A stretch of 64,000 nt of DNA, from contig NZ_ML636837.1 of the NCBI RefSeq assembly GCF_006475605.1, positions 389,468 to 453,467 of the forward strand, in the 5' to 3' direction. Made by a program: the position numbers and the translations under genes. The notes under the pieces were generated by a model. It made no database searches and was not told the DNA's origin. It saw nothing but the letters and a program-made list of their open reading frames with translations. This document shows, in pieces, positions 1-8,897 of this stretch; the stretch's first letter is position 1, and every line of letters starts with the position of its first letter. This stretch comes from Asticcacaulis tiandongensis. GTDB lineage: Bacteria > Pseudomonadota > Alphaproteobacteria > Caulobacterales > Caulobacteraceae.

Positions 1-521
1 AGCGCCGGAATGGTTCTCAGGCCCTCAACAGCCGCCATAACGGACATGGCCGGTGTAATAACCGCATCGCCATAGAACAGAGCCGCCCCTATGACCCCCA
101 GAATAAAAATAATGCGTGTCCGTTTGCCCAGTGCCCGTTGCGCCAGAGCCATCAATGACAGGACGCCGCCTTCACCATTATTGTCGGCGCGCATGATGAA
201 AAAGACATATTTCACCGTCACAACCAGTATCAGCGCCCACAGCGCCAGAGACACGACGCCAAGGATTTCGGCACGCGTCACGCCGTCTGTGGCCGCAATA
301 TGCAGGGCTTCCTTGAAGGCATAGAGCGGACTGGTGCCAATGTCACCAAACACCACCCCCATAGACCCAAACGCCAGCACCCAGAATCCGGCACCACCGG
401 ATTTATGGGTACCGTGAGGGGGCTGATGGGGAGGGGTCGGAGCGCTGGCGCCATCTATGAGGTCCGCTGCCGACGAAACTTCAGGCGCATTAGGGGGCGT
501 ATCAGGGGTAACGCCAGTCAT
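1..521 (-). CDS. kup: Kup-type potassium uptake permease (3' end outside the window)
   Basis: The reverse strand reads open from an ATG at 521 to the window edge, giving the first 173 residues. Kup proteins are inner-membrane K+/H+ symporters. After a proline-rich cytoplasmic start of about 43 residues comes the first membrane segment with the family motif GDIGTSPLY at residues 59-67. It is followed by [16 protein letters not shown] and [10 protein letters not shown], both hallmarks of Kup. AGGAG lies 7 bases before the start. The protein should be about 600-650 residues, so most of it is missing here only because the window ends. It is transcribed away from the Rrf2 regulator gene. Confidence 0.93.
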   Translation of the reverse strand, partial: MTGVTPDTPPNAPEVSSAADLIDGASAPTPPHQPPHGTHKSGGAGFWVLAFGSMGVVFGDIGTSPLYAFKEALHIAATDGVTRAEILGVVSLALWALILVVTVKYVFFIMRADNNGEGGVLSLMALAQRALGKRTRIIFILGVIGAALFYGDAVITPAMSVMAAVEGLRTIPA

Positions 522-681
522 ATAAACTCTCCTGAAGACCAGACACACAGGATATCAACGGGGTCTTCGCTTGAACGCGGCGCTCCATACGCCCATTTAT
601 AGGGGGTTTCAACCTCAAAGCTGTGACGGATGTGACCTGCCCCTAGGAATGCTCATCAAAATACCTTAACAATAAACCGAT

Positions 682-1101
682 ATGTCAGACAGTCAGAAAT
701 TTCCCGTAGCGGCACATACCCTCGCCTATCTGGCGCACAGGGGCGCCTATGCGCGTGAGCAGGCGGTCTCAAGCTCGGTTCTGGCATCCTCTATACCGAC
801 CAATCCCGTGGTTATCCGGCGCATGACGACACAACTGGCCAAGGCCGGTTTTGTCGCTACCTGCTCAGGCGTCTCAGGTGGTACATGGCTTTTGCGACCC
901 GCTGAAACCATTACGCTTGATCAGGTCCTGCGCGCGGTTGACGGTTGCGCGCATCTTGGCAGCACACCGGCAGGGGCCAAGGGCTGTCCCGTCGGTCAGG
1001 CCATCCCCAAGGCCGTTAGTCTGGCCATGAAAAGCGCCGACACCGCCGCGGTCGAGGCCCTGTCTAAAATCACCGTGGCTGATCTGATAAGCCAGATATA
1101 A
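682..1101 (+). CDS. Rrf2/BadM-family transcriptional regulator
   Basis: This 139-residue protein has the Rrf2 winged-helix layout: an N-terminal helix (AAHTLAYLAHR), a recognition region around residues 40-60 (NPVVIRRMTTQLAKAGFV) and the wing GGTWLLRP. Rrf2 proteins repress or activate genes in response to Fe-S status, NO or redox. It has cysteines at CSG, GCAHL and GCPVG. They are not spaced like the three IscR cluster ligands, so an Fe-S cluster is not assured. The neighbouring SDR gene 75 bases downstream on the same strand may be a target or partner. The ribosome site before its ATG is weak. Confidence 0.85.
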   Translation: MSDSQKFPVAAHTLAYLAHRGAYAREQAVSSSVLASSIPTNPVVIRRMTTQLAKAGFVATCSGVSGGTWLLRPAETITLDQVLRAVDGCAHLGSTPAGAKGCPVGQAIPKAVSLAMKSADTAAVEALSKITVADLISQI

Positions 1102-1175
1102 AGCGCTTGCCATTGAAACGCTTATCGTGTTGGCTGATCCAAAATACTGACAGATAACCAGAAACGGCTCATCAC

Positions 1176-1970
1176 ATGCGACGACTTGCCCTCATCACCG
1201 GTGCCTCAAGCGGTATAGGTCTGGCACTGGCACGCATCTATGCATCAAACGGCTGGGACGTAGTTCTGACCGCTCGCCGTCAGGAGCGGCTGGAAAAGCT
1301 CAGTGAGGAAATTCGCCTGCGCTTTGGCGTAGAGGCCCATACGGTTGTCGCTGATCTGGCTGATCCGGCGTCAGTCGATAAGATACTGGCCTTTGTTGCT
1401 GGTCTCGGTCGCACCGTAGACGGACTGATCAATAATGCCGGTTACGGCCTGCATGACGGCTTTGTCGGTAATGCCTTTGAGACCCATCAGGCCTTTATGC
1501 AGGTTCTGATGCTGGCCCCTACACAGTTGGCGCATCGCGTCCTGCCGGACATGATTGGTCAGAAATTCGGTCGGATTCTTAATGTCTCGTCATTGGCATC
1601 CTATTTGCCCGCTTCGCCGTCAACCACCCTCTATGCGCCCGCCAAGGCCTATCTGACGACTTTTTCGCAGTCCCTACATCTTGAAACCCGAGATCATGGT
1701 GTGCACGTCACCGCTCTGTGCCCCGGTTTCACCTATTCCGAATTCCACGACGTCAATGGTTCGCGCGCGAAAATCAGCGCCAATGTGCCGGACTGGATGT
1801 GGATGGGGGCTGACGAGGTGGCACGTGAAGGCTATCAGGCCTGCGAAGCCAATCGCGCCATCTGTGTGCCAGGCGCACCTAACAAGGCATCCGCGGCCGC
1901 ACTTAAGGTCTTACCCGACGACTGGAGTCTTGAGATCATCAGCCGACAGGTCAATCGCATTACGCGGTAA
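1176..1970 (+). CDS. Short-chain dehydrogenase/reductase
   Basis: This 264-residue protein is a classical SDR oxidoreductase. It has the cofactor-binding TGASSGIG at residues 8-15, the NNAG motif near residue 89, and the catalytic Ser ... Tyr-x3-Lys around LYAPAK near residue 156. A basic pair RR after the second strand (TARRQERL) suggests NADP(H) preference. The substrate cannot be told from sequence. It follows the Rrf2 regulator and converges on the yggS gene, whose stop lies 6 bases away, so the two transcripts probably overlap. Confidence 0.9.
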   Translation: MRRLALITGASSGIGLALARIYASNGWDVVLTARRQERLEKLSEEIRLRFGVEAHTVVADLADPASVDKILAFVAGLGRTVDGLINNAGYGLHDGFVGNAFETHQAFMQVLMLAPTQLAHRVLPDMIGQKFGRILNVSSLASYLPASPSTTLYAPAKAYLTTFSQSLHLETRDHGVHVTALCPGFTYSEFHDVNGSRAKISANVPDWMWMGADEVAREGYQACEANRAICVPGAPNKASAAALKVLPDDWSLEIISRQVNRITR

Positions 1971-1975
1971 CGGTT

Positions 1976-2656
1976 TTATCTGTAACCGAAAATCGCGGTA
2001 CCCACCCGGATTTCTGTTGCCCCGAAGGTGATGGCGGTCTTGAAATCATCGCTCATGCCCATGCTTAAGGCCCTAAGGCCATTGCGTTCGGCAATCTTAC
2101 GTAACAGGGCAAAATAAGGCCCGCGTGGCCCCTCAACCGGCGGAATGCACATAAGGCCTTCAATTTTAAGCGCAAAATCGGTCTGCACGGTTTTGATAAA
2201 CCCATCAGCGTCCTGAGGCAGGATACCGGTCTTTTGCACCTCTTCGCCAATATTCACCTGAATAAAGAGCCGTGGGCAGCGCCCCTGTTTCTGGGCTTCA
2301 TCAGCAATGGCACGGGCAATCTTTTCCCGATCGACGCTTTCGATACAGTCAAAAAAGCCTACAGCTTCGGCGGCCTTGTTACTTTGCAGCGGGCCGATCA
2401 AACGCAGATCAAGATCAGCATAATCACCCCGCACCTCACCCCAGCGCTGCATGGCTTCCTGAACGCGATTTTCACCAAACTGGCGCTGACCGGCTTTGAG
2501 CACCGGTTCAATCACCTCCCAGGGCTGGTTTTTAGAAACCGCCGTCAGACGTGCCGCCTCCGCGCCGCGTCCGCTCTGACGCAAAGCTTTTTGCATATCA
2601 CGAACAATGCGCGCATAATTGGCAGCGGAGTCTGTCGCAGGTTGCTGAGATGACAT
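1976..2656 (-). CDS. yggS: YggS/PLPBP-family pyridoxal phosphate homeostasis protein
   Basis: This 226-residue protein is a single-domain alanine-racemase-like barrel that binds pyridoxal 5'-phosphate and buffers it in the cell, affecting amino-acid and vitamin B6 balance. The PLP lysine is in AVSKNQ (Lys42). GENRVQEA and the C-terminal SMGMSDDF...A...GATEIRVGTAIFG are the family signatures. The start overlaps the start of the divergent ThiE-like gene by a few bases, so their 5' ends and promoters must be intertwined. Length is typical of the family. Confidence 0.93.
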   Translation of the reverse strand: MSSQQPATDSAANYARIVRDMQKALRQSGRGAEAARLTAVSKNQPWEVIEPVLKAGQRQFGENRVQEAMQRWGEVRGDYADLDLRLIGPLQSNKAAEAVGFFDCIESVDREKIARAIADEAQKQGRCPRLFIQVNIGEEVQKTGILPQDADGFIKTVQTDFALKIEGLMCIPPVEGPRGPYFALLRKIAERNGLRALSMGMSDDFKTAITFGATEIRVGTAIFGYR

Positions 2657-3285
2657 ATAAAACCCGTTTCGCTTTTTTAATGAACCGCGCCAAAGACATA
2701 GCCCGCCACGCCCATATGTCCAGCCCCCGCGCTGATTTGCCGTGCCTGTATTTCTTTACAGATCCCGTCCGCACCCCTCATCCCGAAGACATCGCCGCGC
2801 ATCTGCCCGAAGGATCGGCCATCGTCTATCGCCATTTCGGTGACCGGCATGCGCCGGCACACGCCCGTGTCCTGCATGGGCTGGCAAAGGAAAAGAACCT
2901 TTATCTCTTGATCGGCAATGATGCGGAACTGGCGCTTGAAGTTGGGGCAGCAGGCATGCATCTGTCGGAAAGTCATCTTAAAGATGCGGTAAACCTGCGC
3001 ACGCTTTATCCGGCCTTATGTCTGACCGGTGCCTGCCATAAGGCTGAGGCCTTAAAACAGACCGAGATCACCGCCCTTGATGCGATTTTCGTTTCACCTG
3101 TCTTTCCAAGCCACAGTCTGTCAGCGGTCGGCAAACCGGCATTGGGTCTGAAAGGCATAGAAGAGGTCTGTGCCTTAAGTCCTGTGCCGGTAATGGGTCT
3201 AGGGGGGATTACAGCCGATAACGCGCATTTATTGAGTCAAAGCGGTCTGTCCGGCTTTGGGGCAATCGACGCGTTTAAACCTTAG
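2650..3285 (+). CDS. Thiamine phosphate synthase / TenI-like protein
   Basis: This 211-residue TIM-barrel protein resembles ThiE, which joins HMP-PP and HET-P to make thiamine phosphate, and the related TenI. Supporting motifs are GAAGMHLSE, the strand DAIFVSPVFPS and the phosphate-binding end PVMGLGGI. Canonical ThiE active-site residues are only partly recognisable, so a TenI-type role or another function is possible. I chose the ATG at 2650. An open frame reaches back to 2551, but that part lies inside yggS on the other strand. ATG 2680 is an alternative. Confidence 0.75.
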   Translation: MTYKTRFAFLMNRAKDIARHAHMSSPRADLPCLYFFTDPVRTPHPEDIAAHLPEGSAIVYRHFGDRHAPAHARVLHGLAKEKNLYLLIGNDAELALEVGAAGMHLSESHLKDAVNLRTLYPALCLTGACHKAEALKQTEITALDAIFVSPVFPSHSLSAVGKPALGLKGIEEVCALSPVPVMGLGGITADNAHLLSQSGLSGFGAIDAFKP

Positions 3286-3710
3286 AATTTAAAGGTGGTT
3301 TCCAGACGCACGCGCGGCTGCTTTTCTTCGCCAACCGGATCCTTGGGCTGAAGGCCCTTAGTCTTTTCACCGAAACCGACCGTACCGCCGACGCGGACAG
3401 ACGGTGAAATCTTATAGAAGGCACCAGCATCGACATCATTCCAGCCACTTGGGCGGGACTCTTCTTCGGTGACATCCAGCTTAAGACCCCAGCGGCCTTT
3501 CAGAGACCATTGGTAAATCTTGTTGGTTGGGCTGGCATTACCGGAATCTTTTTGCGTACCTGCGCCCGTCGTCAGGCTAAGGGCTGCTGCCGGTGATGAG
3601 GCTTCGGTTGCTCGTGTGGTTTTATTTGATTGCGCATAGGCAGGCAGAGCGCTTCCGGCAATCGCCAGAGCCGCAACCGGCGCTATTAATGACACAATCT
3701 TTTTCATCAC
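3282..3710 (-). CDS. NtrZ-like periplasmic regulatory protein
   Basis: This 142-residue secreted protein has a signal peptide ending ALPAYA|Q (residues 1-26), a low-complexity stretch rich in Ser, Thr and Ala, and a conserved C-terminal half beginning GRWGLKLDV and ending VRLETTFKF. The alternating hydrophobic pattern and terminal Phe look like a small beta protein. I recognise the C-terminal half as resembling NtrZ of Caulobacter, a periplasmic protein reported to act on the NtrY sensor kinase. That match is from memory and needs a profile search. No ntrY/ntrX genes are near. It converges on the ThiE-like gene with a 4-base overlap. Confidence 0.6.
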   Translation of the reverse strand: MMKKIVSLIAPVAALAIAGSALPAYAQSNKTTRATEASSPAAALSLTTGAGTQKDSGNASPTNKIYQWSLKGRWGLKLDVTEEESRPSGWNDVDAGAFYKISPSVRVGGTVGFGEKTKGLQPKDPVGEEKQPRVRLETTFKF

Positions 3711-4143
3711 ACCAACAACTTGCTTCGTCTTTATGACCGCTTCACAACAGAAGCGCTTAATAGTCAGGGCATGCGCATTATATAGGTAATGTTACGGTTT
3801 TATGTACCGTCGACAACCCGTTTCCTCCGCAGCCCGCATATCTTATGCCGTTAATCTGGCTTTGATATGTCAATTTCCGATTAAGACGGATTACGGGATT
3901 ACGTCAAATTAATTGAACGAATTTTGCCTCATCCGTCAATTTCGCGCATTTATTGTGTTCAAATGGTCACGCTCAATATCACAGAGACGACCCTTTTGCC
4001 CCATAAGTGTCTCAATTTGATGCGAGCAAGGCTAAATGAATCTCTTGTCAGACCCCCGCTTGGGCGTGCTATAGAGCATTCCGGTACGTATGAACGGCCA
4101 TATATGGCGCAGATATAAAGATTTTTTGCGGAGCGATCACTCT
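3711..4143. other. Non-coding gap between divergent ntrZ-like and DUF3576 genes
   Basis: This AT-rich stretch of about 430 bases holds no credible gene; the short open frames in it have no ribosome site and no protein-like composition. It must carry the divergent promoters of both flanking genes. One candidate promoter is seen near 4045-4075. No CtrA or parS site was found in it. Confidence 0.6.
4045..4075 (+). promoter_or_regulatory. Candidate housekeeping promoter for the DUF3576 gene
   Basis: TTGTCA (4045-4050) is followed after 17 bases by GCTATAGA (4068-4075), which resembles the Caulobacter sigma-73 -10 element GCTANAWC. Spacing to the core TATAGA is slightly long at 19. It sits about 70 bases before the chosen start codon. 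The match was made by eye. Confidence 0.35.
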
Positions 4144-4638
4144 ATGACGAAGACGGTTAAGGCTGTGCTGACTATGGGCGTTGCGGCCCTGGCCCTGAGC
4201 CTTGGGGGATGCCTCGGCTTCGGCCAGAAGAGCGACACAACGCTAACCGATGCACCGCGCTCCGGTTTGTTTGGTTTTGGCGGCAGCAAAAGCACGAATA
4301 CGAATGCCGATGCCGGTATTGGCGTAAACGCCTATCTGTGGCGCGCTTCGCTGGATACGATTTCCTTCATGCCTTTGGCTTCGGCTGATCCCTGGGGCGG
4401 CACGATCATTACTGAATGGTATGCCAACCCTGAAAAGCCTGATGAGCGCTTCAAGGCCACCATCTATATTCTCGATACGCGCCTGCGCGCTGATGCACTG
4501 AATGTGTCGCTCTATAAGCAAGTCAATAATGGCGGGCAGTGGGTGGACACCGCCGTCACCGCTCAAACTCAGATCGATATTGAAAACGCCATCCTGACCC
4601 GCGCCCGTCAGTTGCGTCTTTCGGATGTCCGTAACTAA
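4144..4638 (+). CDS. DUF3576 lipoprotein upstream of leuS
   Basis: From the ATG at 4144 this is a 164-residue lipoprotein with lipobox LGGC (Cys23), then a Gly/Ser/Asn-rich linker. A conserved domain follows containing GVNAYLWRASLDTISFMPLASADPWGG and a C-terminal helix with ARQLRLSD. It matches the alphaproteobacterial DUF3576 family, which often precedes leuS; function is unknown. An open frame extends back to 4090, but only the later ATG gives a proper signal peptide. Two terminator-like hairpins follow it before leuS. Confidence 0.85.
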   Translation: MTKTVKAVLTMGVAALALSLGGCLGFGQKSDTTLTDAPRSGLFGFGGSKSTNTNADAGIGVNAYLWRASLDTISFMPLASADPWGGTIITEWYANPEKPDERFKATIYILDTRLRADALNVSLYKQVNNGGQWVDTAVTAQTQIDIENAILTRARQLRLSDVRN

Positions 4639-4639
4639 G

Positions 4640-4659
4640 TCCGTACTTTTACGGATTTT
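4640..4659 (+). terminator. Terminator-like hairpin 1 after the DUF3576 gene
   Basis: TCCGTA-CTTT-TACGGA is followed by TTTT. The left arm is duplicated just upstream (GTCCGTA at 4627-4633 and 4639-4645), so two alternative pairings are possible. Confidence 0.5.
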
Positions 4660-4676
4660 ACCCTTTGTTTTAAAAG

Positions 4677-4712
4677 GAGCGCTCAGGGCCCGTCGGCTCT
4701 GGCGCTCTTTTT
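4677..4712 (+). terminator. Terminator-like hairpin 2 in the leuS leader
   Basis: GAGCGC (4677-4682) pairs with GCGCTC (4702-4707) and is followed directly by five T. It lies only 33 bases before the leuS start, with no obvious promoter in between, so it may act as an attenuator. Confidence 0.6.
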
Positions 4713-4744
4713 CAGTTTTAACCCGTATCCCGGCCTGTTCCTGA

Positions 4745-7318
4745 ATGTCACGTTACAATCCAAAAGAAACCGAACCTCGCCAGCGCAAAAGATGGGATGA
4801 CGCCAACGTCTTCCGCACACGCTCGCCTTCTGAAGCCGGTGACAGGCCAAAATACTACGTTCTGGAGATGTTTCCCTATCCATCGGGTCGCATCCATATG
4901 GGCCATGTGCGCAACTATGCCATGGGCGATCTGGTAGCGCGTTTTAAACGCGCGCGCGGTTTCAATGTTCTGCACCCTATGGGGTGGGATGCCTTCGGTA
5001 TGCCGGCAGAAAACGCCGCCATGGAGCGTGGCATCCATCCCAAGGGCTGGACCTATGACAATATCGCCAATATGCGCGCCCAATTGCAGCAACTGGGACT
5101 TTCGATTGACTGGTCGCGTGAATTTGCCACCTGTGACACCACCTATTACGGCCAGCAACAAAAGTGGTTTCTCGACCTCCTTAAGCATGATCTGGTGTAC
5201 CGCAAAGAAAGCACCGTCAACTGGGATCCGGTCGATAATACGGTTCTGGCCAACGAGCAGGTCATTGACGGTCGCGGCTGGCGCTCAGGCGCTCTGGTCG
5301 AAAAGAAAAAGCTGACCCAGTGGTTCCTGAAGATCACTCAGTATGCGGATGATCTGACCGAAGGGCTTGAAACGCTTGACCGCTGGCCGGACAAGGTGCG
5401 TCTGATGCAGTCGAACTGGATCGGGCGGTCCAAAGGGCTGAAGTTTAAATTTGCCTTTGCAGATCAAGCCCCTGAAGGGTTTTCAGACGGCCTTGAGGTC
5501 TATACCACTCGTCCGGATACCCTGTTTGGTGCAGGCTTTGTCGGTATTGCCGCCGACCATCCGCTGGTTAAATCCCTGCCGCAAACCCCTGAGCTTGAGG
5601 CATTTCTGGCCGAAGTTAAAAAAGGCGGCACCACTCAGGAAGAAATCGATACCGGTGAAAAGCTGGGTTTCAATACCGGTCTCAAGGTCGCCCATCCGTT
5701 CAAGGCCGGTGAGACTCTTGATGTCTGGATCGCCAATTTCATTCTGATGGACTATGGCACCGGCGCGATCTTCGGCTGTCCAGCCCACGATCAGCGCGAT
5801 CTCGATTTCGCCCGTAAATATGATCTGCCGGTCGTTGAAGTGGTTCTGCCGCCTAATGCCGACGATAGCTTTAAGGTTGAAAACGAAGCCTATACCGGTC
5901 TTGGGACGCTATTCAATTCTGACTTCCTCAACGGTTTAGACATCGAAGCCGCCAAGGCAGAGGCCATTGCCCGTATCGAAGCCGCAGATGCCGGTCAGGG
6001 CGCGACGATCTATCGTCTGCGAGACTGGGGGGTTTCGCGTCAGCGCTATTGGGGGTGTCCGATCCCTGTCATCCATTGTGACGATTGCGGGGTCGTACCC
6101 GTACCTGACGATCAGTTGCCGGTAAGCCTGCCTGAGGATGTGACCTTCGACGTGCCGGGCAATCCGCTGGATCGTCATCCGACCTGGAAGCATGTTAACT
6201 GTCCAACCTGTAACAAGGCCGCACGTCGGGAAACCGATACGCTGGATACCTTCGTCGACTCCTCTTGGTATTTTGCGCGCTTCACCTCGCCACATTCCAA
6301 TCAGCCGATCGATAAGGCCGCCGCTGATTACTGGCTGCCGGTTGATCAGTATATTGGTGGGATTGAACACGCCATCCTGCACCTGCTCTATTCGCGCTTC
6401 ATTACCCGCGCCCTGCACACCTGCGGCTATTTGAGTGTCAAAGAACCCTTTGCTGGTCTGTTTACGCAAGGCATGCTGACACATGAAACCTATAAGGCAC
6501 CCGGTGGGGAATGGGTTGATCCGTCAGATGTCGATATCACTACCGAAGGTGATAAGCGTAAGGCCGTACGTTTGTCGACCGGCGAAGACCTGAAGATTGG
6601 CGACATTGAAAAAATGTCGAAATCGAAGAAAAACGTCGTCGCCCCTGAAGACATCTTCCAGACCTATGGCGTTGACGCGGCGCGCCTGTTTGTATTGTCC
6701 AACTCACCGCCTGAACGCGATGTGCAATGGACGACCGGCGGTGTTGAAGGCTCATGGCGCTTTACGTCGAATGTCTGGGCGGAATTTGACCGCCTGCCTG
6801 AGGGCGATGTGGCCGCCACAGACGAGGCTGCGGCACTCGAGCTACGCAAAGCCGCTCATAAGGCCATCAAGGCCGTTACCGAAGGCTTTGAAGCCTTCCG
6901 TTTTAACTCGGCCATCGCCAAGCTTTATGAATTCGTCAACACACTGCGCGCCTCTGACATCGCCAAAACCGGTACTGACGCCCGTCGTGAGGCCCTGACC
7001 ATTCTGGCGGGCCTGATCGCCCCCATTACCCCGCATCTGGCCGAAGAAGGCTGGGCGCGCCTGGGATATGAGAGCCTGATCGCCGAAGCGGACTGGCCAG
7101 CATTTGATCCGGCTCTGGCTCAGGACGATGTTTACGTCCTGCCTGTGCAGGTCAATGGCAAGAAACGTGGTGAACTTTCGGTACGAATAGGCGCCAGCGA
7201 AGATGAAATCCGTCAAATGGCACTTGAAGATGAAACCGTTAAGCGACATCTTGAGGGCGTTACCGTTCGTAAGGTCATCGTCGTTCCGAACCGTATCCTC
7301 AACTTTGTCGTAGGATAA
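4745..7318 (+). CDS. leuS: Leucine--tRNA ligase
   Basis: This 857-residue class I synthetase charges tRNA-Leu with leucine. The HIGH motif appears as HMGH at residues 51-54 in [15 protein letters not shown]. The CP1 editing domain contains [12 protein letters not shown]. The KMSKS loop is KMSKSKKN near residue 623, followed by the anticodon-binding region ([22 protein letters not shown]). Length is normal for the bacterial form. The lptE and holA genes follow closely, an arrangement common in alphaproteobacteria. Tandem hairpins in its leader may control readthrough. Confidence 0.98.
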   Translation: MSRYNPKETEPRQRKRWDDANVFRTRSPSEAGDRPKYYVLEMFPYPSGRIHMGHVRNYAMGDLVARFKRARGFNVLHPMGWDAFGMPAENAAMERGIHPKGWTYDNIANMRAQLQQLGLSIDWSREFATCDTTYYGQQQKWFLDLLKHDLVYRKESTVNWDPVDNTVLANEQVIDGRGWRSGALVEKKKLTQWFLKITQYADDLTEGLETLDRWPDKVRLMQSNWIGRSKGLKFKFAFADQAPEGFSDGLEVYTTRPDTLFGAGFVGIAADHPLVKSLPQTPELEAFLAEVKKGGTTQEEIDTGEKLGFNTGLKVAHPFKAGETLDVWIANFILMDYGTGAIFGCPAHDQRDLDFARKYDLPVVEVVLPPNADDSFKVENEAYTGLGTLFNSDFLNGLDIEAAKAEAIARIEAADAGQGATIYRLRDWGVSRQRYWGCPIPVIHCDDCGVVPVPDDQLPVSLPEDVTFDVPGNPLDRHPTWKHVNCPTCNKAARRETDTLDTFVDSSWYFARFTSPHSNQPIDKAAADYWLPVDQYIGGIEHAILHLLYSRFITRALHTCGYLSVKEPFAGLFTQGMLTHETYKAPGGEWVDPSDVDITTEGDKRKAVRLSTGEDLKIGDIEKMSKSKKNVVAPEDIFQTYGVDAARLFVLSNSPPERDVQWTTGGVEGSWRFTSNVWAEFDRLPEGDVAATDEAAALELRKAAHKAIKAVTEGFEAFRFNSAIAKLYEFVNTLRASDIAKTGTDARREALTILAGLIAPITPHLAEEGWARLGYESLIAEADWPAFDPALAQDDVYVLPVQVNGKKRGELSVRIGASEDEIRQMALEDETVKRHLEGVTVRKVIVVPNRILNFVVG

Positions 7319-7321
7319 ATC

Positions 7322-7831
7322 ATGCGCCGCCTTCAACGCCGTCATCTGCTGGGTTTCATGGCTGGTCTTACGGCCCTTACCGGACTGACGGCGTGCGGGT
7401 TCACCCCTATCTATGCACAAAAAGATCTTGGGCTGAAACTGGCGCATATAGATCTGGTGACCCCTGAGACGCGCACCGGTTACTTTGTGCGTAACCGGCT
7501 TGTCACCACGCTCAATATCAATGAATCCGAACCCAAACTCTACCGCCTGACCGTTACCCTGCGCGAAAGACGCTATGATGTCGGCCTTCAGGTCGATGAT
7601 ACAGCCGTTCGTGCCGAAATTTCAAACGCCGTTACCTATACGTTGACAGATATTAAAACACGTCGGGTCATTACCCGTGGAAACTTCGTGGATACAACGA
7701 CTTACGACACATCCAATCAATCGCCTTATGTCGGAGTCGTGGCCCAGAAGGACGGTCAGGAACGCGCGGCCATAAGTGTCGCTGATCGCATTCATTCCGA
7801 ACTGGCGCTTTATTTCCACGGTCAGCAATAG
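7322..7831 (+). CDS. lptE: LPS-assembly lipoprotein LptE
   Basis: This 169-residue protein starts three bases after leuS stops. An arginine-rich start, hydrophobic core and lipobox LTAC (Cys25) followed by GFTPIYA are the usual opening of alphaproteobacterial LptE. LptE plugs the LptD barrel and helps insert lipopolysaccharide in the outer membrane. The rest is beta-rich (LYRLTVTLRERRYDVGLQ). Translational coupling with leuS and holA is likely. Confidence 0.85.
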   Translation: MRRLQRRHLLGFMAGLTALTGLTACGFTPIYAQKDLGLKLAHIDLVTPETRTGYFVRNRLVTTLNINESEPKLYRLTVTLRERRYDVGLQVDDTAVRAEISNAVTYTLTDIKTRRVITRGNFVDTTTYDTSNQSPYVGVVAQKDGQERAAISVADRIHSELALYFHGQQ

Positions 7832-7844
7832 TCCTTATCCCGTC

Positions 7845-8897
7845 ATGAAGCTGGTCAAGCGGCCTGAAATTGAAGCCTTTCTTAAGCAACCGCCTGCGGA
7901 TATCTGCGCATGCCTGATTTACGGTAAGGATCGCGGTCAGGTCATTGAGCGCGGCGATATTCTGGCACGACGGATAGTCGCTGACCCGAAAGACCCGTTT
8001 AACGTCTCGCTGTTGACCGATTCTGATATTGATGCCGATCCGGTGCGCCTTGAGGATGAACTCCAGGCACAGTCTTTAATGGGCGGGCGTCGACTGGTGC
8101 GCCTGAAGTTCTTCTCCGAAAAGGCCTCACTGGATAAGGCGGTCGCTGCAGCACTTAAAAGCCATCTTGGGGGCAGCACCCATTCAGATACTTTTTTTTT
8201 AATTGAGGCCGGTGGTCTCGGGACAGATTCTGCCATCAGGCGGCTGGCTGACGCCGATAAGGCCATGACGTCGATTGCCTGCTACGAAGATGAAACTGGC
8301 GACGTTATTCGCATGGCACGGGAAACTCTGGCGAAAAATGAAGTCGCCCTCACCCCTGACGCAATGGATATGTTTGCCAACCGCTTACCGCGTGAGCGTG
8401 GCGTAGCGCGTCAGGAAATCGAGCGCCTGTGCCTGTTTATCGGGCCAGGGTCTAAAAAGACGCTGGATGCCAAAGAGTTACAGGATTTTCTGGGCGTTGA
8501 GCCCGAAGCCTCGCTCTATCAGGCGGCTCTTGAGGCCTTTGGTGCCAAAATGGCTCCGGCTCAGGCCGGTTTACGCCGCGCTTTTGCCGAAGGTGAAAGC
8601 GGGATTGACGCGTTACGCGCCCTGAACGCACATCTTATCAAGCTCAGACTTATACAGGCACAGATTCAAAAGGGCATAGACGCCAAACAGGCCGCAAAAG
8701 CTGCCGGTGTATTCTGGAAACAGGAAGCCGAGTTTCTGCGACAGGCGCGCAACTGGTCAGACCATCTGATCGACGGCCTGTCCAAAGAACTTATTGATAC
8801 CGATAAGCTGTGCAAGACGACCGGAATGCCTGATCTTCTTATCGCTGAACGACTCTATATGAGCATTGCCGGACGCGCGAAAAGACTGGGTCTTTAA
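7845..8897 (+). CDS. holA: DNA polymerase III subunit delta
   Basis: This 350-residue protein is the clamp-loader wrench that opens the beta clamp during replication. The N-terminal nucleotide-binding-like fold holds YGKDRGQVIERGDIL, and the C-terminal collar domain ends IAERLYMSIAGRAKRLG. I chose the ATG at 7845. An earlier in-frame start at 7776 lies within lptE and adds unrelated residues. It converges on parB with a 4-base overlap. A run of nine T (8192-8200) encodes part of the TFFLIEAGG strand. Confidence 0.92.
   Translation: MKLVKRPEIEAFLKQPPADICACLIYGKDRGQVIERGDILARRIVADPKDPFNVSLLTDSDIDADPVRLEDELQAQSLMGGRRLVRLKFFSEKASLDKAVAAALKSHLGGSTHSDTFFLIEAGGLGTDSAIRRLADADKAMTSIACYEDETGDVIRMARETLAKNEVALTPDAMDMFANRLPRERGVARQEIERLCLFIGPGSKKTLDAKELQDFLGVEPEASLYQAALEAFGAKMAPAQAGLRRAFAEGESGIDALRALNAHLIKLRLIQAQIQKGIDAKQAAKAAGVFWKQEAEFLRQARNWSDHLIDGLSKELIDTDKLCKTTGMPDLLIAERLYMSIAGRAKRLGL

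Noticed and set aside
2551-2649. Longer N-terminus for the ThiE/TenI gene
   Set aside because: It runs back inside yggS on the other strand and adds residues unlike the family.
3924-4118. A 64-residue open frame in the gap before the DUF3576 gene
   Set aside because: No ribosome site, no protein-like pattern, and it overlaps the candidate promoter.
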